NCBI GenBank assembly: GCA_014898425.1
Contig: RCSZ01000001.1
Location: 3,596,001 to 3,660,000, forward strand
DNA: 64,000 nucleotides
Source of the DNA: Botryotinia globosa
Taxonomy: Eukaryota; Ascomycota; Leotiomycetes; Helotiales; Sclerotiniaceae
Direction: 5' to 3'
A program made the translations under genes and the position numbers. Under the pieces are notes generated by a model. That model had not been told where the DNA came from. It saw nothing but the letters and a program-made list of their open reading frames with translations, and did not search any database. Of this stretch, positions 21,432 to 35,536 are shown one piece after another; position 1 is the first letter of the stretch, and every line of letters starts with the position of its first letter.

Positions 21432-24400
21432 CTATTTCGATAATTGAGAAACGTCATATTGTGCAGCATCATGATACAAATCGATCAAACAACCTGCACT
21501 CCAAGCTTGTGTTGGAGACTACGATAAAATTAGCACAGATCATCTCAACAAATATAGGAAACAACATACCGAATCAGGACAATAAGCTCCATCTTTTTGT
21601 GTCAATTCTGTCAACCCAGCCCAATCACTATTAACGATAGCTTCTTTACAGCCCGCCAATCTTCTCGTGATTTGTTGGAAAGCTTCCGTCTTAGCCGCTG
21701 GAGTCGTTCTTCTCTTGAGGTCGAATTTCAACAAAGCTCTTAAGAAGAAACCAGTTGGCCATAACCATTCTGGACCTTGGTGATAGTTTCTTCCCTTTGA
21801 AGTTGAGAAATCTTCGCTATCCTCGGAGTTGATGTAGTATGGTCGGTAATTAAGATCAGCTGGATCAAGAGTTGCCATACCAGTAGGTCCACGAAGTACT
21901 TTATCCGCAAGGAATAAGGCATTAAGAGCATGAGCATCGTCAAAGAGGTCTGGAGCAACCGTCATGGCAATTGGGAAATTGGATCGTAGTTGATAATCTT
22001 CGTACTCTTTGCCAGATTTGTATAAATCCTTGTAAATACCTCTTCGGTTGACAATAGGAGTATTCACATCATACTTGGAGTCATCTTTAGCGTCCAATGG
22101 GACATAGTAACAACGTTCGAAGTTCTCTTTGATCTTGTCGGCCCAGTCTGAGAAAGTGATGACTTGCATGTTTGGATCCGAAGTGCTGACGCCAGCATAC
22201 TTGTACTTGCCTTTCTCGTGTAGTTCGGCTACCCAGCGAAGAGTACTGTATAAGAGACCAGTGATTTCAATAGCGGCTCCATCACGAGGTGTACCAGGAA
22301 CTCCCTTGCTCTTGGCTTTTTCACTCTCTCCCATCTTGTCCATCCAAGTACCACAGTTATGTTGGTTACCACCGAATATCAGACCAGTTGACCAATCAAC
22401 TTTGATGTCAATGTTGAATCCCTCGGAGCTCATTTGCATGTCGAGGTTTGGACCGGCATTTGCTTCTCTGAATGACATTCCGGATGCATGACGTTGCAAA
22501 GATTCCTGAATAATATCCTCTAAAACTGATGTCTTTGAGTATGCTCTTGGATCATCAGAATCAAAATAGGTATCATCGTAAGGCAAGAATCGTCGGGGCA
22601 CCTTCTCTTTCAAGAGATCCAATCCATTTGGTACAATGTTGGTATAGTCTTGAATGGTTTGCAACATGAACCAGATTGAATCTCGAGAGTTGTAACGTGG
22701 CAAGTTACCACTGCTCAACAAGTTAGGTATCATACCATGCTTCAAGACACTTGAGAATGCGAGGATATGTTCTCTTGCTTCAGCATAGCGACCTGTACCA
22801 AGGAAGAGACCTCTTGCAGAAATAAATACATCCCTACCCCAACATCTAGCCCACTCGACTGCAAAATGCGGCAAGCCGGCTGCTAAAGAAGGTACTGCCT
22901 TTTTGGGGTACAAAGATGCAGAATTGACATAACCAGTCTGTTGAACGCTAACCATAGCTAAATCTTGTAAGAACCACTGTCCCTCACGGACATTCTCATT
23001 CATCAATGCCAAACTTCGCTCCCAGGCAGCTCGGTAAGCAGTTCGAATGACTAGACCAAAGTAACGGGGAAGCAAAAAGCTTGGCATTTTTCGAATTGCA
23101 TCGAAACGTTCCTTCAACCAAGCCGTTGGCTGTTGTAGTCGTTCATAACCGGACCTGTTTGACATTTTCTCCAATCGACCGATGATATAGTCAAGTGCCC
23201 ATTGTCCTTCTCTCAAGTGATTGCACATGGGATGTCCCAAGTTATTGTCTCTGATGATATTCTTGAGCACGCTCCACCAACCTTGTAAACCAGCATATAC
23301 AAGTTTACCATGACCAGGAATGTCGTAAACTCCATCTTTACCCTCACTAGCATCGAGCTCTTCTGCTTCACATTTATAAAGAACGACGTTCAAATCAACC
23401 AAGTCCAATTCTGAAAACGCTGCCTTTGCTCCGGAGGTAACAAATGTATCGAGACCAGTTGCATGCTCAGCAGCAGGTATCCAAGTCTCGAACAATGCGA
23501 TACTTCCGGGAGGGAATTTGTCTCGAACGGAAATTGTCGTTTCTCCGTCTTTGTATTCCATGCGGACTCCAGGAAGATTAGAAACTTTGCTAGGTAATCC
23601 TCTTAGAAACTTCTTGTCCTCTAATGTTTCCTTCTTTGCCTCTTCAGAAGTGTCGACTTCCAGCATCCAGCTGCCAAGATGGCTCGCCTTAGTGCCCCCA
23701 AGATGAACTGGGTTAAAACCTCCATTTCCGTTGCCATAACCAGGGAAAGCAGTATGTGCAATAAGGAAGTATCCCTTTCTGGATTCGGGATGCACTCGAT
23801 GAACAGTGATATACTGATCTTCGTGGTGAATGTATGTTTCTGCGTACCCATCCTTACCCATAATACCATGGATTTGATTGAGAAGTTTCTTGACACCACC
23901 GATACCACCTTCACCAGCTCCAGTCTTGACTTCCTTTTCGGAAGAAGCAGAAGTGTATAATCTCGTTTCATGAACGATTTCGACAAGCTTAGGATAAATT
24001 TCGTCGTAGCCCATGACGCTACCAATGGCACTTGAACACATGGCAACCAATGCAGCATTTGGTAAAGTGTCTCGGGCATCACGCTTTTGAGCCGGAACTT
24101 CGTTGTCATGGGTACAATCCATGAAAAGAGCATGTACTGGAGTATATCTGATGGTGCGAATGATTTCTTTGCCTGGTGTCGATCCATTGGATCTACCATG
24201 GGGTGTATTCTGTTCTGCCCCTGATACTTCGTCGACCTCGAAGCTACCAATAGGTCTACCGCCATGTCGATGAACAAGACGACTGACTTCGCCAGTACTC
24301 CAAGCCTGCATCGCTTCTCTGATGAGTGAACTTAGACCAAGACGTTTGACGAAAACGTAGTCCATTTCTTCTGACCCGGTGAAAAGTTCGGCAACTACAT

Positions 24401-26188
24401 AAAGATTTGGTCTAATTCTTCTTGCCTCGTCTAGAAGAAATTCAGCTACATGAATAGGTGTAGAGTGTGCATTATCGATACGGAAACCGGTGAAATAATT
24501 CGCCATGAGACGTGTGTATTTCGCCATGAAGTCCCACAAGAAAGGACTGTCTTCGCGAGATTCTCCATAACGCAACTTTACACAGTCACCCCAGACAATA
24601 ACTTCACGGCGCAGATACGCACGAGATTTAGGACCGGCATTGTCAATAAGTGCATTTGCAGCCCAAATCCAGCCGTTATTTGCTAGAGCAAGGTCTTCTT
24701 GATTGTGTTTGGAGGTAGTAGAATTCTTGGGTAATCTGGTGAAGTAGGATTCAATGAGAGGATTTTTGTCGTCAATTGGACCGAGTTTTGGGCCATTATC
24801 GTCGAGACGGACATATTTGGTGCGGTTGAACAGCTGGTCGAGAATCTCAGCAACATCAACATCGTATTCTTTGTAGTATGGAAGGTTGACTTCGTCCAAG
24901 ATGTTAGTCAAACGGCTTCGAGCTTCAGCACGATCGGCACCATCGGACTTATCGCCTTCGAATCTTCCAAACAAGGCTGTGAGCAGTGCTGCACCAACTT
25001 CTGGGTTGATCTTCCTTCTAAATCTTTCACCAAGTCTGTCTGTGTTGAGCATTCCTTTCTCTCTCAAGAATGTTGCCTGCTCCACAACAGAGGCATTTTT
25101 GATAGCTTCTAAACCACCAAAGCCAGAACCACCAAACCCACCCTCTGGGAATGAGATCTTGTTAGCTGCCCAAGCCTCTACTACTGCATCGGCATCTCTC
25201 TCAATCTCGATAACATAGTATTCCCATAGACGGAGTTTGGCAATGACTTCGGTTTTAACGCCTGCCATGACCTTGACCAAATCCTCAACAGAATTGAGCG
25301 TAGTTGGGAGATCAAGTTTGGCAAGATCTTTACTAAATTCTAGCAATTTAGTGTCCAACTCTAAGGCCGAACGCAACCATGGTGCTGTTGACACGTTGTA
25401 GCCAACTTCAGGGTGTTCCTCAAGCCATGCGCTATTGTTCGCAGTGTGGTTCCAGACCACATCGGTCAATCCCAAGAGACCATGGTTCTCTTCCATGCTC
25501 TTGACCAGTTTTTTGACGTCTTTCTCGCCATCAGGGAAGCACTCGGGATCCCATGAACATTGATCATATATACTATATGGAGAATTTGATTCACCACGCT
25601 TCTGCAAAGGGGTAAAATGAACCATGTTGTAACCTCTCTCGCTGATTCCCCGGAGATGCTTTTCCCAATCCTTGGGGTACTTTCCCATGAATTTTGAAAT
25701 GACCGAGAAGACTGACAATGCAGGCAAAGGCAGTTGCCTGCCTTCCAGCATCAAAGTTGGAGCAACATCAATGTAGTATACTGGAGATTTGGTAGTTTCG
25801 ATGGGAGCGGTATTTGTATCATCCAAGTCCGGCAGAGCTTTGTATGTAGTATAAAATGCGAATGCGCCAGCTGAATGAATGGGTATCGAGATTTCAATGG
25901 TACGATTAAAGTCTGGTTCCAATCTATACAGTCAGTTTTTGCAACAGATGCAGATTTGCGGGCAAAGACTCACTTGAATTCACGGAACTGGTCTCTTTGA
26001 AACTGTACACCTTCCTCGGGAATGTTCACCCAAAGACTGCCTTCTCGACATATCGAAGATGTTCCTTCGATAGCAAAACGGACAGTTATGGGCTCTGTGC
26101 CTTTAGGTGTCAGATAGATATATCCTCCAGATACATCGGGACTCCCATCATCCTTGAGAGGGAGTAGATAGATTTCGTTGGAAACCAT
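21432..26188 (-). CDS. GDB1: Glycogen debranching enzyme (4-alpha-glucanotransferase / amylo-1,6-glucosidase)
   Basis: Bifunctional cytosolic enzyme that moves maltotriosyl units and then hydrolyses the remaining alpha-1,6 branch glucose. Three exons: 26188-25974, 25923-21570 and 21518-21432, 1551 aa, the normal length. The N-terminal sugar-binding domain is followed by the GH13-like transferase with GLTDVVWNHTANNS, FRIDNAHSTPIHVAEF (catalytic Asp) and VVAELFTGSEEMD (catalytic Glu). The GH133 glucosidase half has EWARCWGRDVFISARGL, RYNSRDSIWFML and HQGPEWLWPTGFFLRALL. The last exon supplies SPTQAWSAGCLIDLYHD. Introns are 50 and 51 nt with clear GT...TAG; the second has a GCTAAT branch site. 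No defects seen. Confidence 0.96.
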
Positions 26189-27935
26189 ATTCTCTGGCGC
26201 TGTAGATTTGGCGAATCAACAACGTGAGGTATTATTGAGAGCGATTATTGCGGGAGAACTGGGTTCCAGAAGCGATCGGCACAAATCAAAAAGACGACAC
26301 AGGCTGTAAAAAGGTGAAGATAGAGAGAAGGATATGAAGCAAAAAAAACGACAGAGATGGAGCAAACGATGGGGGATGGAGTTGAGGTGTACTTTTAAGA
26401 AAAACTCATAGGAAAGTGCATTAGTTTTAATTATAAGTGGCATAGGTAGCTTCCAAGTGTTTGCTGATGGTTTGATAGAGGTAGGTTGGAAGCGGGGCCC
26501 CTTTGGAGTTGGTGGGTTGGTGGGTGGTGGGTGGGCAGACAAACATATGGGACAATGGTGGGAGAGTGGGCGCGGGTAAGATGCTGGTCAGTCAAACCAT
26601 AGGAAAGACCCGGCTTGTTAGCAAAGATACAAGGGAATCTATTGGACGTGAGGAGTTTGGAATGATTTAGGATGGAAAAACTGAACGTGATACGTCATGA
26701 TGAAAATAATACCTAGTAAGTGACAATGTCCGTTGTGTTGGGATTGATATACCGGTGTGGTGGTCTAGACCATTTCGTCTTCTTTGCTCCGAGTATCTAC
26801 TGATGGATTTTGATATAAGCTTTGGAAATGATATGGATGAAGAAAAGATGTACGAGGAGAGGAGTGTTTAGTTGTAAGGATGTTCTGTGTAGTAATTATA
26901 TTTACTTCGTACGCCCAAGTACTACCTTGTATGTTATACCTCCCTCCAGGTATTACTCTTCATACTTCCAGATACTTACTACTTTATATACTATATCTGT
27001 TTTCAAGTACCACCAGTACTATCTTGAATATTATAGCTGCCTCCAAGCATTTGCTCTATATATTATACTTCGGTACTTTCCAAATACTGTTCTGCGTCTT
27101 ATAATTACTTGCAATTACTACTTCAACTTCCTTCACATCATTCGGTTGTCGGGTATCTCCCTCCCTTAACCTAGGTAGGTAGATATACGGACGGCTAGGC
27201 CAGGGGTTCAGGGGCTGGGCTGCTAACATCATAATAAACTTCATCTAGTTTTCATCTCATAGCAAAAAAATAAAATCTTGTCAACTACCTACCAGAGTCA
27301 TGAATGATAACAATCCTCATACCGACAACATGTGTAAGTACCGACCTATATCACAATACAAGAGTTTCATATTGTCTTCCCCACCTACAACTCCAACTCC
27401 AGATCCAAATCCAACTCGAGCACCAGTCCAGCACATAAACCTTGACATGAAAAGGTAGAGAGATCATACAATCACGAATGCAATTCGCACGCTCAAGTTG
27501 GGCTATTCATGCTGTGTTCACACATTCATCCAATGTTCAATCAACTGCATATTACCAGCAAGTCGTTTGTCACCTCCTGGACTTCCACAGCATTTGCACC
27601 CATAACTTCCATGGCGCTTATTGGATCCCGCTGTCGTTTGGGTACTCGTACAGCGTCAAAACAGCTTCCCATGGGATTTTGAAAAAGCCACAATGGCGCT
27701 ATAAGAATGCACTAAACCAATTTCGAAAGCGGTCAGCTGCCCCCTGGTTCAATCACGAGCTATTCACAAGCTATCACAAGTGACAGAAGAGCTGGGCAAG
27801 CGAGGCTTTTTGGTCTCAACATTCTGCTATCTCAAAGTCTCTCAAAGTACTTGGTATTTTGCCTCCCTTTGCGTGTCCTGATTACCTATCCTTTCTCTTG
27901 ATTCCTTCCTTCCTTCCACGTCATAACATATGTGC
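26189..27935. other. Divergent promoter region between GDB1 and GPD
   Basis: About 1.7 kb separating two divergently transcribed carbohydrate genes. Low-complexity TACT/TATA runs occur near 26880-27110. A 101-codon + strand frame (27478-27783) starts with ATG but resembles nothing known and is not called. Confidence 0.4.
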
Positions 27936-29403
27936 ATGCTCATAAGGTTTACAGCAGCATCAAATCAAACTCTTCGAAGAATAGCACAGACAGCTCGACA
28001 TCTCAACACCCCTCAAGTGAATAAAATGGCGACCTTGGGAGCATGGAGTAAAAAGCACAAGGTGACAGTGGTTGGGTCCGGTAACTGGTAAGTTACTATC
28101 AAATCAGAACCGAGGAAATCAATCATTTTATTGATATCTGCTAGGGGCTGTACCATTGCAAAGATTGTAGCAGAGAACACAAAACAACATTCCGATTTAT
28201 TCGAGGAGGAGGTTCAGATGTGGGTTTATGAGGAGGAAGTTACCATACCAAAAGACTCGAAACACTACGATGCCTCCAATGATTCTCCTCAAAAGCTTAC
28301 TTCGATCATCAACAAATACCACGAGAATGTGAAATATCTGCCAAATATCCAGCTTCCAGCCAATCTCATCGCCAATCCGTCTGTAGAAGATGCAGTTGCA
28401 AACTCCTCGGTTTTGATTTTCAATCTTCCTCATCAATTTATCGGTCGCATCACAAAGCAACTCCAAGGACACATCCTACCATTCGCGCGTGGAATTTCTT
28501 GCATAAAAGGTGTGAATGTAACAGCCTCAGAAATCAGTCTTTTCAGTGAATGGATCGGCGAGGGATTAGGAATCTACTGTGGAGCACTCTCGGGTGCTAA
28601 CATCGCCAATGAGATTGCAATGGAGAAATGGTGTGAGACTACGATTGCCTATGATCCACCCTCGATGGACTCGCGGGCCACGACTCCAACTGGACCCTCC
28701 CCATCAAGCTCTCAAGTAAACCTCACCATTACACCTGCAGATGAAGAACATAAAGATGTCAAGGGAAGAGTCAGCAAGACAAAGTTAAAGGCCGTACCAT
28801 CGGAATATCCGCCAATGGATCACGCCTTGTTCAAGACATTATTCCATCGTCCATATTTCCATGTTCAGATGGTTTCCGATGTAGCAGGTGTTTCTCTTGG
28901 CGGAGCTCTCAAGAACATCGTTGCACTAGCTGCGGGTTTCGTTGAAGGACGTGGTTGGGGAGACAATGCAAAGGCGGCTGTTATGCGAGTGGGCCTTCTT
29001 GAAATGGTCAAATTTGGCAAGGAATTCTTTGGAGAGACTGTTCATGGTGGTACTTTCACCGAACAAAGTGCTGGCGTTGCCGATTTAATCACAAGCTGTA
29101 GTGGAGGACGAAACTTTAGATGTGCGAAGATGGCAATTGAAAGAGGAGTTACTGTCGATGAAGTTGAGAACACGGAATTGAATGGACAAAAATTGCAAGG
29201 TACTAGTACTGCAAAAGAAGTCAATGAATTTTTGAAGTCTAGAGGAAAGGAAGGCGAATACCCACTATTTACTGCGGTCATTAGTAAGTCATTGAGTCTA
29301 CCTATACTTGTAAAGATCTCGCGTACTGACTAGATCAGATATTCTGGAGGGCAGAAACACTGTTGATGATATCCCGGATTTGTTGGCCAAGTCGGATGAG
29401 TGA
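27936..29403 (+). CDS. GPD1: NAD-dependent glycerol-3-phosphate dehydrogenase with alternative PTS2-bearing start
   Basis: Reduces dihydroxyacetone phosphate to glycerol-3-phosphate for redox balance, lipid precursors and osmotic glycerol. Exons up to 28087, then 28145-29283 and 29339-29403 ([14 protein letters not shown] end). Two in-frame starts exist: ATG 27936 (451 aa) and ATG 28026 (421 aa, [22 protein letters not shown], the usual cytosolic start). The 30-residue extension is basic, has no acidic residue, and contains RIAQTARHL, matching the simple PTS2 pattern [RK][LVI]x5[HQ][LA]; yeast Gpd1 carries RLNLTSGHL near its N-terminus. Seen: the NAD loop [21 protein letters not shown] with the catalytic Lys, and GRNFRCAK near the C-terminus. 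A Ser/Thr-rich insert (about 50 residues) interrupts the middle. Confidence 0.93.
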
Positions 29404-29943
29404 GAATTACAATAGCAATACATGGGACGGGCTTACGGTAAAGACTAGATAGAAGACGCAAGTCTTTGATTAGAAGGGTAGATGAATATTATGGCTTACA
29501 TCAATTCTCTTTTTCTATTCTTCCTCGGAGATCAATCTTCAAGGTCCGTAAGATTTCCTCCGGACCGATGATTTAGACTTATTTCTCGGAGATCTTCCCT
29601 CGGAGATCTGTAGAAGCCATCCATGCTCACTATACGACGAGGTTCTGATTCCTCTGAAGATTTTGGTTCACCGTTTGGTGGGTTCCAGACCAATCAACGA
29701 TCCACGTTAATAATTACAGGGGCTGACCCCACCAATGACATCGCTAAAACTTGTTGTTGCCCGGTGAATCATACGTCTCGAGCTTCTCAATGATTGCCCC
29801 GCGTACAGATTTCCAGAACAATTAATTCCATCTCTCAAAGAAAAATAATCTCACCTCAGCTCAGCATACTTGTTGAATATAAGAATCTGTCGATTGAAGG
29901 AAAGCATTATCACGAAATATAAAAGAAACACATTTACCTAAAG
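29404..29943. promoter_or_regulatory. Upstream region of DAHP synthase
   Basis: 540 bases between GPD and the DAHP synthase start. It contains repeated CTCGGAGATC-type words at 29524-29610. No gene or TATA box of note; regulatory function is inferred from position only. Confidence 0.3.
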
Positions 29944-31299
<1,356 letters not shown>

Positions 31300-31850
31300 C
31301 GAGCATAGTCATGTATCTTTCGTCAGTAAGGAGTTATTGGTTTGTGAAAAAAGGTCTTCTGAATAGTTACATTTTGCAACGCAATGGATATAGATAATTT
31401 TGCAGTCATTTTGTGGTTTTGTTCGTGTGTGAAAAGACCAATCATGTTGTGCTTAATACAATTTGTCAGCATTGAAAGGGCAAGAATCATATCTGACAAA
31501 ATGACAAAATACATGACAGCTAAGAAAAAAGTCAAAAAATTCAACATCTAGTGTATCTTCATTACAACGTAAAAATAGCATTGTAAACTTCCATATTGCC
31601 GGGGATGATTTTAATAATTGAGATTTTGTAGCCATGATTGTCCGAGAAATAATCGTGGAATGAATTTCAGCCAATCAAAATCCATTCAGTGGTAAGCCTA
31701 TGCCTAAGGCATAATTTAGCTTCTTTTTCGGATCATTTTCGAACTATCTGTCGCCGCACCCTCACAACTTCAATCTCGAATCCTATTATTCAATTGATCA
31801 GTCAAACTCACCTTGAACTGATTCCCAGATCAAGGCATATTTTGCACAAT
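31300..31850. other. Intergenic between DAHP synthase and cytochrome c1
   Basis: About 550 bases holding a 3' UTR and the CYT1 promoter. Short - strand frames here are not supported. Confidence 0.35.
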
Positions 31851-33120
31851 ATGTTGGCCAGATCATGCCTGCGCTCGACGCGCTCGTTCGGGGGAGTACG
31901 GAATAATGCAATTAACGCTACAAAGGTATAATGATTCCCCATCCCCGAGGTCATGATACACAACAATTCGATGTGGGCGGCAGTGATAGCATGGGGGCAG
32001 TCCAATGTGTTGAGCTGAAGACTAATGTTATATCTTGCAGCGGGCCGCATCTACTTCCACTTCCGTCGAAGCCGCTTCTCCCTTCGGTATCAACATGGCT
32101 GCAGGTGCTGCTACCGCAGTGGCGGCAGGATCCCTCGCCTGGTACTATCATCTTTATGGCCAGCCATTAAACGCTATGACACCAGTTGAAGAAGGGTGAG
32201 TAGTCACATATCTTTCCAAGTCAGGTCGAACATTTGTGGGTTGATAGGAACTTCGGCAATACCAAATGAAGACTGCAAGACAAGCAGCATATAAGTTAGA
32301 ATACAATACTGATCCGACACCAGTCTTCATCCAACACAGTACCCATGGGTCCACCAACAATACGCAAAGACATTCGATCACCAAGCGTAAGAATCCTATT
32401 TTCTATTAAGAAAATTGGCCTGTTTTAACAATAAAGAATAGATTACGAAGAGGTTTCCAAGTTTACCAAGAAGTTTGCGCATCATGCCATTCTTTAAGCC
32501 GTATTCCATACAGAGCTTTGGTCGGTGTTACACACACAGTCGATGAGGCCAAGGCTATGGCCGAAGAGAACGAATACGACAGCGAGCCAAACGATGAGGG
32601 TGAAATCGAAAAGCGACCTGGAAAACTCTCCGATTACCTCCCATCCCCATACAAGAACGATGAGGCCGCTCGTGCTGCCAACAACGGAGCTTTGCCACCT
32701 GATCTCAGTTTGATGGTCAAGGCCAGACACGGCGGTGCCAACTATATTTTCAGTTTGTTGACTGGTTACCCAGATGAGCCCCCAGCAGGAGCCAAGGTTC
32801 CAGAAGGACTCAACTTCAACCCATATTTCCCCGGTACCGGTATTGCTATGGCTCGTGTTCTCTACAATGAACTTGTCGAGTATGAAGATGGTACCCCAGC
32901 ATCAGCATCACAAATGGCCAAGGATGTTGTCGAGTTCCTCAACTGGTCAGCCGAGCCTGAGATGGATCAACGTAAGAAGATGGGCATGAAGGTTTTGGTT
33001 ATTGGATCTATGCTTTTCGCATTGAGCATTTGGGTTAAGCGTTACAAGTGGTCTCCTATCAAGACAAGAAAGATCGTGTATAACCCACCTAAGACTGGCA
33101 ACGGTCCTGCACATCACTAG
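31851..33120 (+). CDS. CYT1: Cytochrome c1, haem protein of respiratory complex III
   Basis: Transfers electrons from the Rieske protein to cytochrome c; anchored in the inner mitochondrial membrane with the haem domain in the intermembrane space. Four exons: 31851-31925, 32041-32195, 32324-32386 and 32442-33120, 323 aa. The bipartite presequence is a basic start ([19 protein letters not shown]) plus a hydrophobic sorting segment ([20 protein letters not shown]). The haem-binding CASCH motif is encoded at the start of exon 4 in [20 protein letters not shown]. The axial Met lies in [14 protein letters not shown]. The C-terminal anchor is [22 protein letters not shown]. Acidic loop [16 protein letters not shown] is family-typical. 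Complete and intact. Confidence 0.96.
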
Positions 33121-33694
33121 ATTCTCAATTTCATTTGTTTAATCGGGGAGCGAAGGGCAAGAAATAAATGTGCTACTAGTTTTATCTTACTGCGCGAATT
33201 GTATAAAGGAGAAGTTTTAAATGAGGGTGGTAGATAAAAGCTTCACTTTGGGAGCTAATGCTCAAGAGTGGTAGCAAAATAGATGTGTCCCAATATCCAT
33301 TCGACTTTTAAAGATTCTCACGAAAACCCTACATGATAAATTTCAAGATCACCACTCCTGTAAACTACAAAGCTTCCCGATATCAATTAATCATTCGTTC
33401 AAATATAAATCCAAATTGTACTAGTAACTTCAGTGGACCCTTGGGGTGAATATTGCTGCAGTAACTGAAAAAAGTCACTCGGTAAATGTAAAAAAAAGTT
33501 GATACCCCAGATTTTCGAGTCCCGTCGGCAAACTTTTTTTTTTCTATTAGTAAACTTTATTAAATCAATACAAAATTGTTCGCAAATTTATTTTTCTTGG
33601 TCTTAGCCTTGAAATTTGAATTCTTTGGGTTTTAGCTGTTAGTCTTTGTATCAATTGATCTGCCAAGAGCAATTTACATCAATCCTTCTAAGAC
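33121..33694. other. Intergenic region
   Basis: CYT1 3' flank and promoter of the charged nuclear protein. AT-rich, with A and T runs near 33490-33545. No gene seen. Confidence 0.35.
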
Positions 33695-35432
33695 ATGGCA
33701 AAGCGAAACAGTACTCAGGCGGCGGGGTCGCCAGCCGCAACGGAAAAGAAAGGTGATGATGTTACAATGACCAATGAAAATGCGGGTGAAGCCAAGGGAG
33801 AGGTTTCTTCATCTGCAAAACCATCTCAAGATAAGGTATACTTCACAACTCTTTGCATTTACCATGATGAGCATTTGGAAAGTAGCTAACCTTTTCAATC
33901 AGAATGAAAGCGCTGCGCCAATCGACGGTGAACAAGCTACCAGTAGCAATAAACGCAAACGCGATTTCAAAGCCGAGCGCGAGGCCAAGAGACAGAGGAA
34001 GGAAGAGAAAAGTGCACCTAAGAAAGCTGCAGCTGTAGTGCGAGAGGCTGAGGAGGCGATTGCGAGAGAAAAGAGGTGGGCGGAAAAAGCAGAGGCGAAG
34101 AAGATTAGAGAGGAAGAAGTGGCTAGGTTGAGGGAGCAGAAGAAAGAAGAGAAGGCGAAGAAGCATGCGGAGAATTTGAGACAGCAGGAAGAGGATAGAC
34201 AGAAGAGGGTAGAGGAGAAGAAGAAGGAGGCGGAGGCGAAGAAGAGGGATGCGGAGGAGAAGAGGAAGGATAGAGAGAGGATTCAAGCGTTGGAGAAACA
34301 GGTTAGGGATTTGAAGAGGGGACATGGGAATGGTAAGGGGAAGGGGAAGGGAGCGAAGAGGAGTTGGGATAAGAAAGCAAAAGGACCGAAAACTTCGGAA
34401 TTCTTTGGAGCGGGGTTGAAGGCACAGGTTATTGGTGATGATGATGATGAGGAGGAGGTCGAGGAGGAGGCAAATAAGGAGGTTGCTGAAGAGGCAAAAG
34501 AAGAAATTAAGAAGATCAAATCGAAGCGCAGTTGGAAGGACCTCAAGAAGGGAAATGTCGCACCTACTGGTCTGGAAGCAAAGATTGCTGCTGCGAGAGC
34601 TTCAGTAGCCCAGGCTGAGGATGCGTTGGATGACGATGTTACTATGGAGGATGCTCCCGCAGTCAACGATGAGCAGGAGAATGAGGCCGAAGAGGGAACC
34701 TCTGAACCAGCTGTCGGTAACTCCGATGTCGTCGCATATCCTTCTCTTGACCATTTGATCGAAGATAACGCCGAAGATAGTCCCGAGTCTGCTGCCGAGT
34801 CAGATGCTCCAGCGCAAACAGAAGTTGATGCGGAGAATCCAGAGGAAAATTCCGATGTTAAGGCAGATGAGGAGCAAGCAGATGAGGATATCTCCGAAAA
34901 AGATAGCGGAGAAACCTCGCCATCCGTTCAAGAAGACAAAGCCGAAGATGATTCTTCTGAGGAGAATGCCGCACCTGTAGCCGACTCAGATCTGGAAGTT
35001 GAAGAGCCAAAGGAGGATGTCGAGGTCAACGCAAGTGCAAAGAAGCGTTCGAGGAAGAGAGTCAGAAACAATAATCGCTTGGAGGCTGAAGATACACCAA
35101 CAAAACCTATAACACCTGCTTCATCTAAGAACCAAAAAGTTAAGACACCCACAGCCACACCTCTTTCATCGAAGAACCAAAATGTCAAAACACCTACAAA
35201 ATCACCTGCACAAACAAAGGTGACAGTTGCAAAGAAGGGCAGACCTCCAGTGAAGGCGGCGAACAAGGCTCAGACTGCCCCCAAATCTTCTAACGTATCA
35301 GGAGATTCCAAATCGCCAAAAGCCAAGCGCGGAAGAGTACCAAAAGCTAGAGCTGCCATTCTTGCCTCAGCACCAGGACTTGATTCTCCAGCTAGGAATA
35401 CCAGGAGATCGGCAAAAGCCAACCACTCGTAG
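33695..35432 (+). CDS. Lys/Glu-rich nuclear protein with coiled coil and AT-hook-like motifs
   Basis: Exons 33695-33835 and 33903-35432 (67-nt intron with AGCTAAC branch), 556 aa if read to TAG at 35430. Order: a short polar N-terminus; a very long charged helix (about residues 60-190: EREAKRQRKEEKSAPKK...KRDAEEKRKDRERI); a GKGKGKGAKRSW segment; a repeated SKRSWKDLKKGNVAPTG motif; an acidic, Ser-rich low-complexity stretch; and a basic tail with KKGRPPVKA and KRGRVPKARA, AT-hook-like. Nuclear or nucleolar location is inferred from composition. No known family. The 3' end overlaps the open frame of the downstream glycosylase, and one predicted intron (35337-35395) would fuse them (see findings). 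Confidence 0.7.
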
Positions 35433-35536
35433 AAGACCCAGAGTCTACGAGTGGTGGTCAACTTCTGGATATTAGTTTGAGTCACCATAGCTGCGAAATT
35501 GATGAAGGCACTGTTTATGAGTTGGGAGGAACAGAT

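Noticed and set aside
23621..24277. 218-codon - strand frame inside GDB1
   Set aside because: Alternate-frame shadow of the large GDB1 exon.
27478..27783. 101-codon frame upstream of GPD
   Set aside because: No recognisable features; lies in the expected promoter/leader of GPD.
33843..35266. Long - strand frames opposite the charged nuclear protein
   Set aside because: Leu/Ser-rich antisense shadows of Lys/Glu-rich codons.
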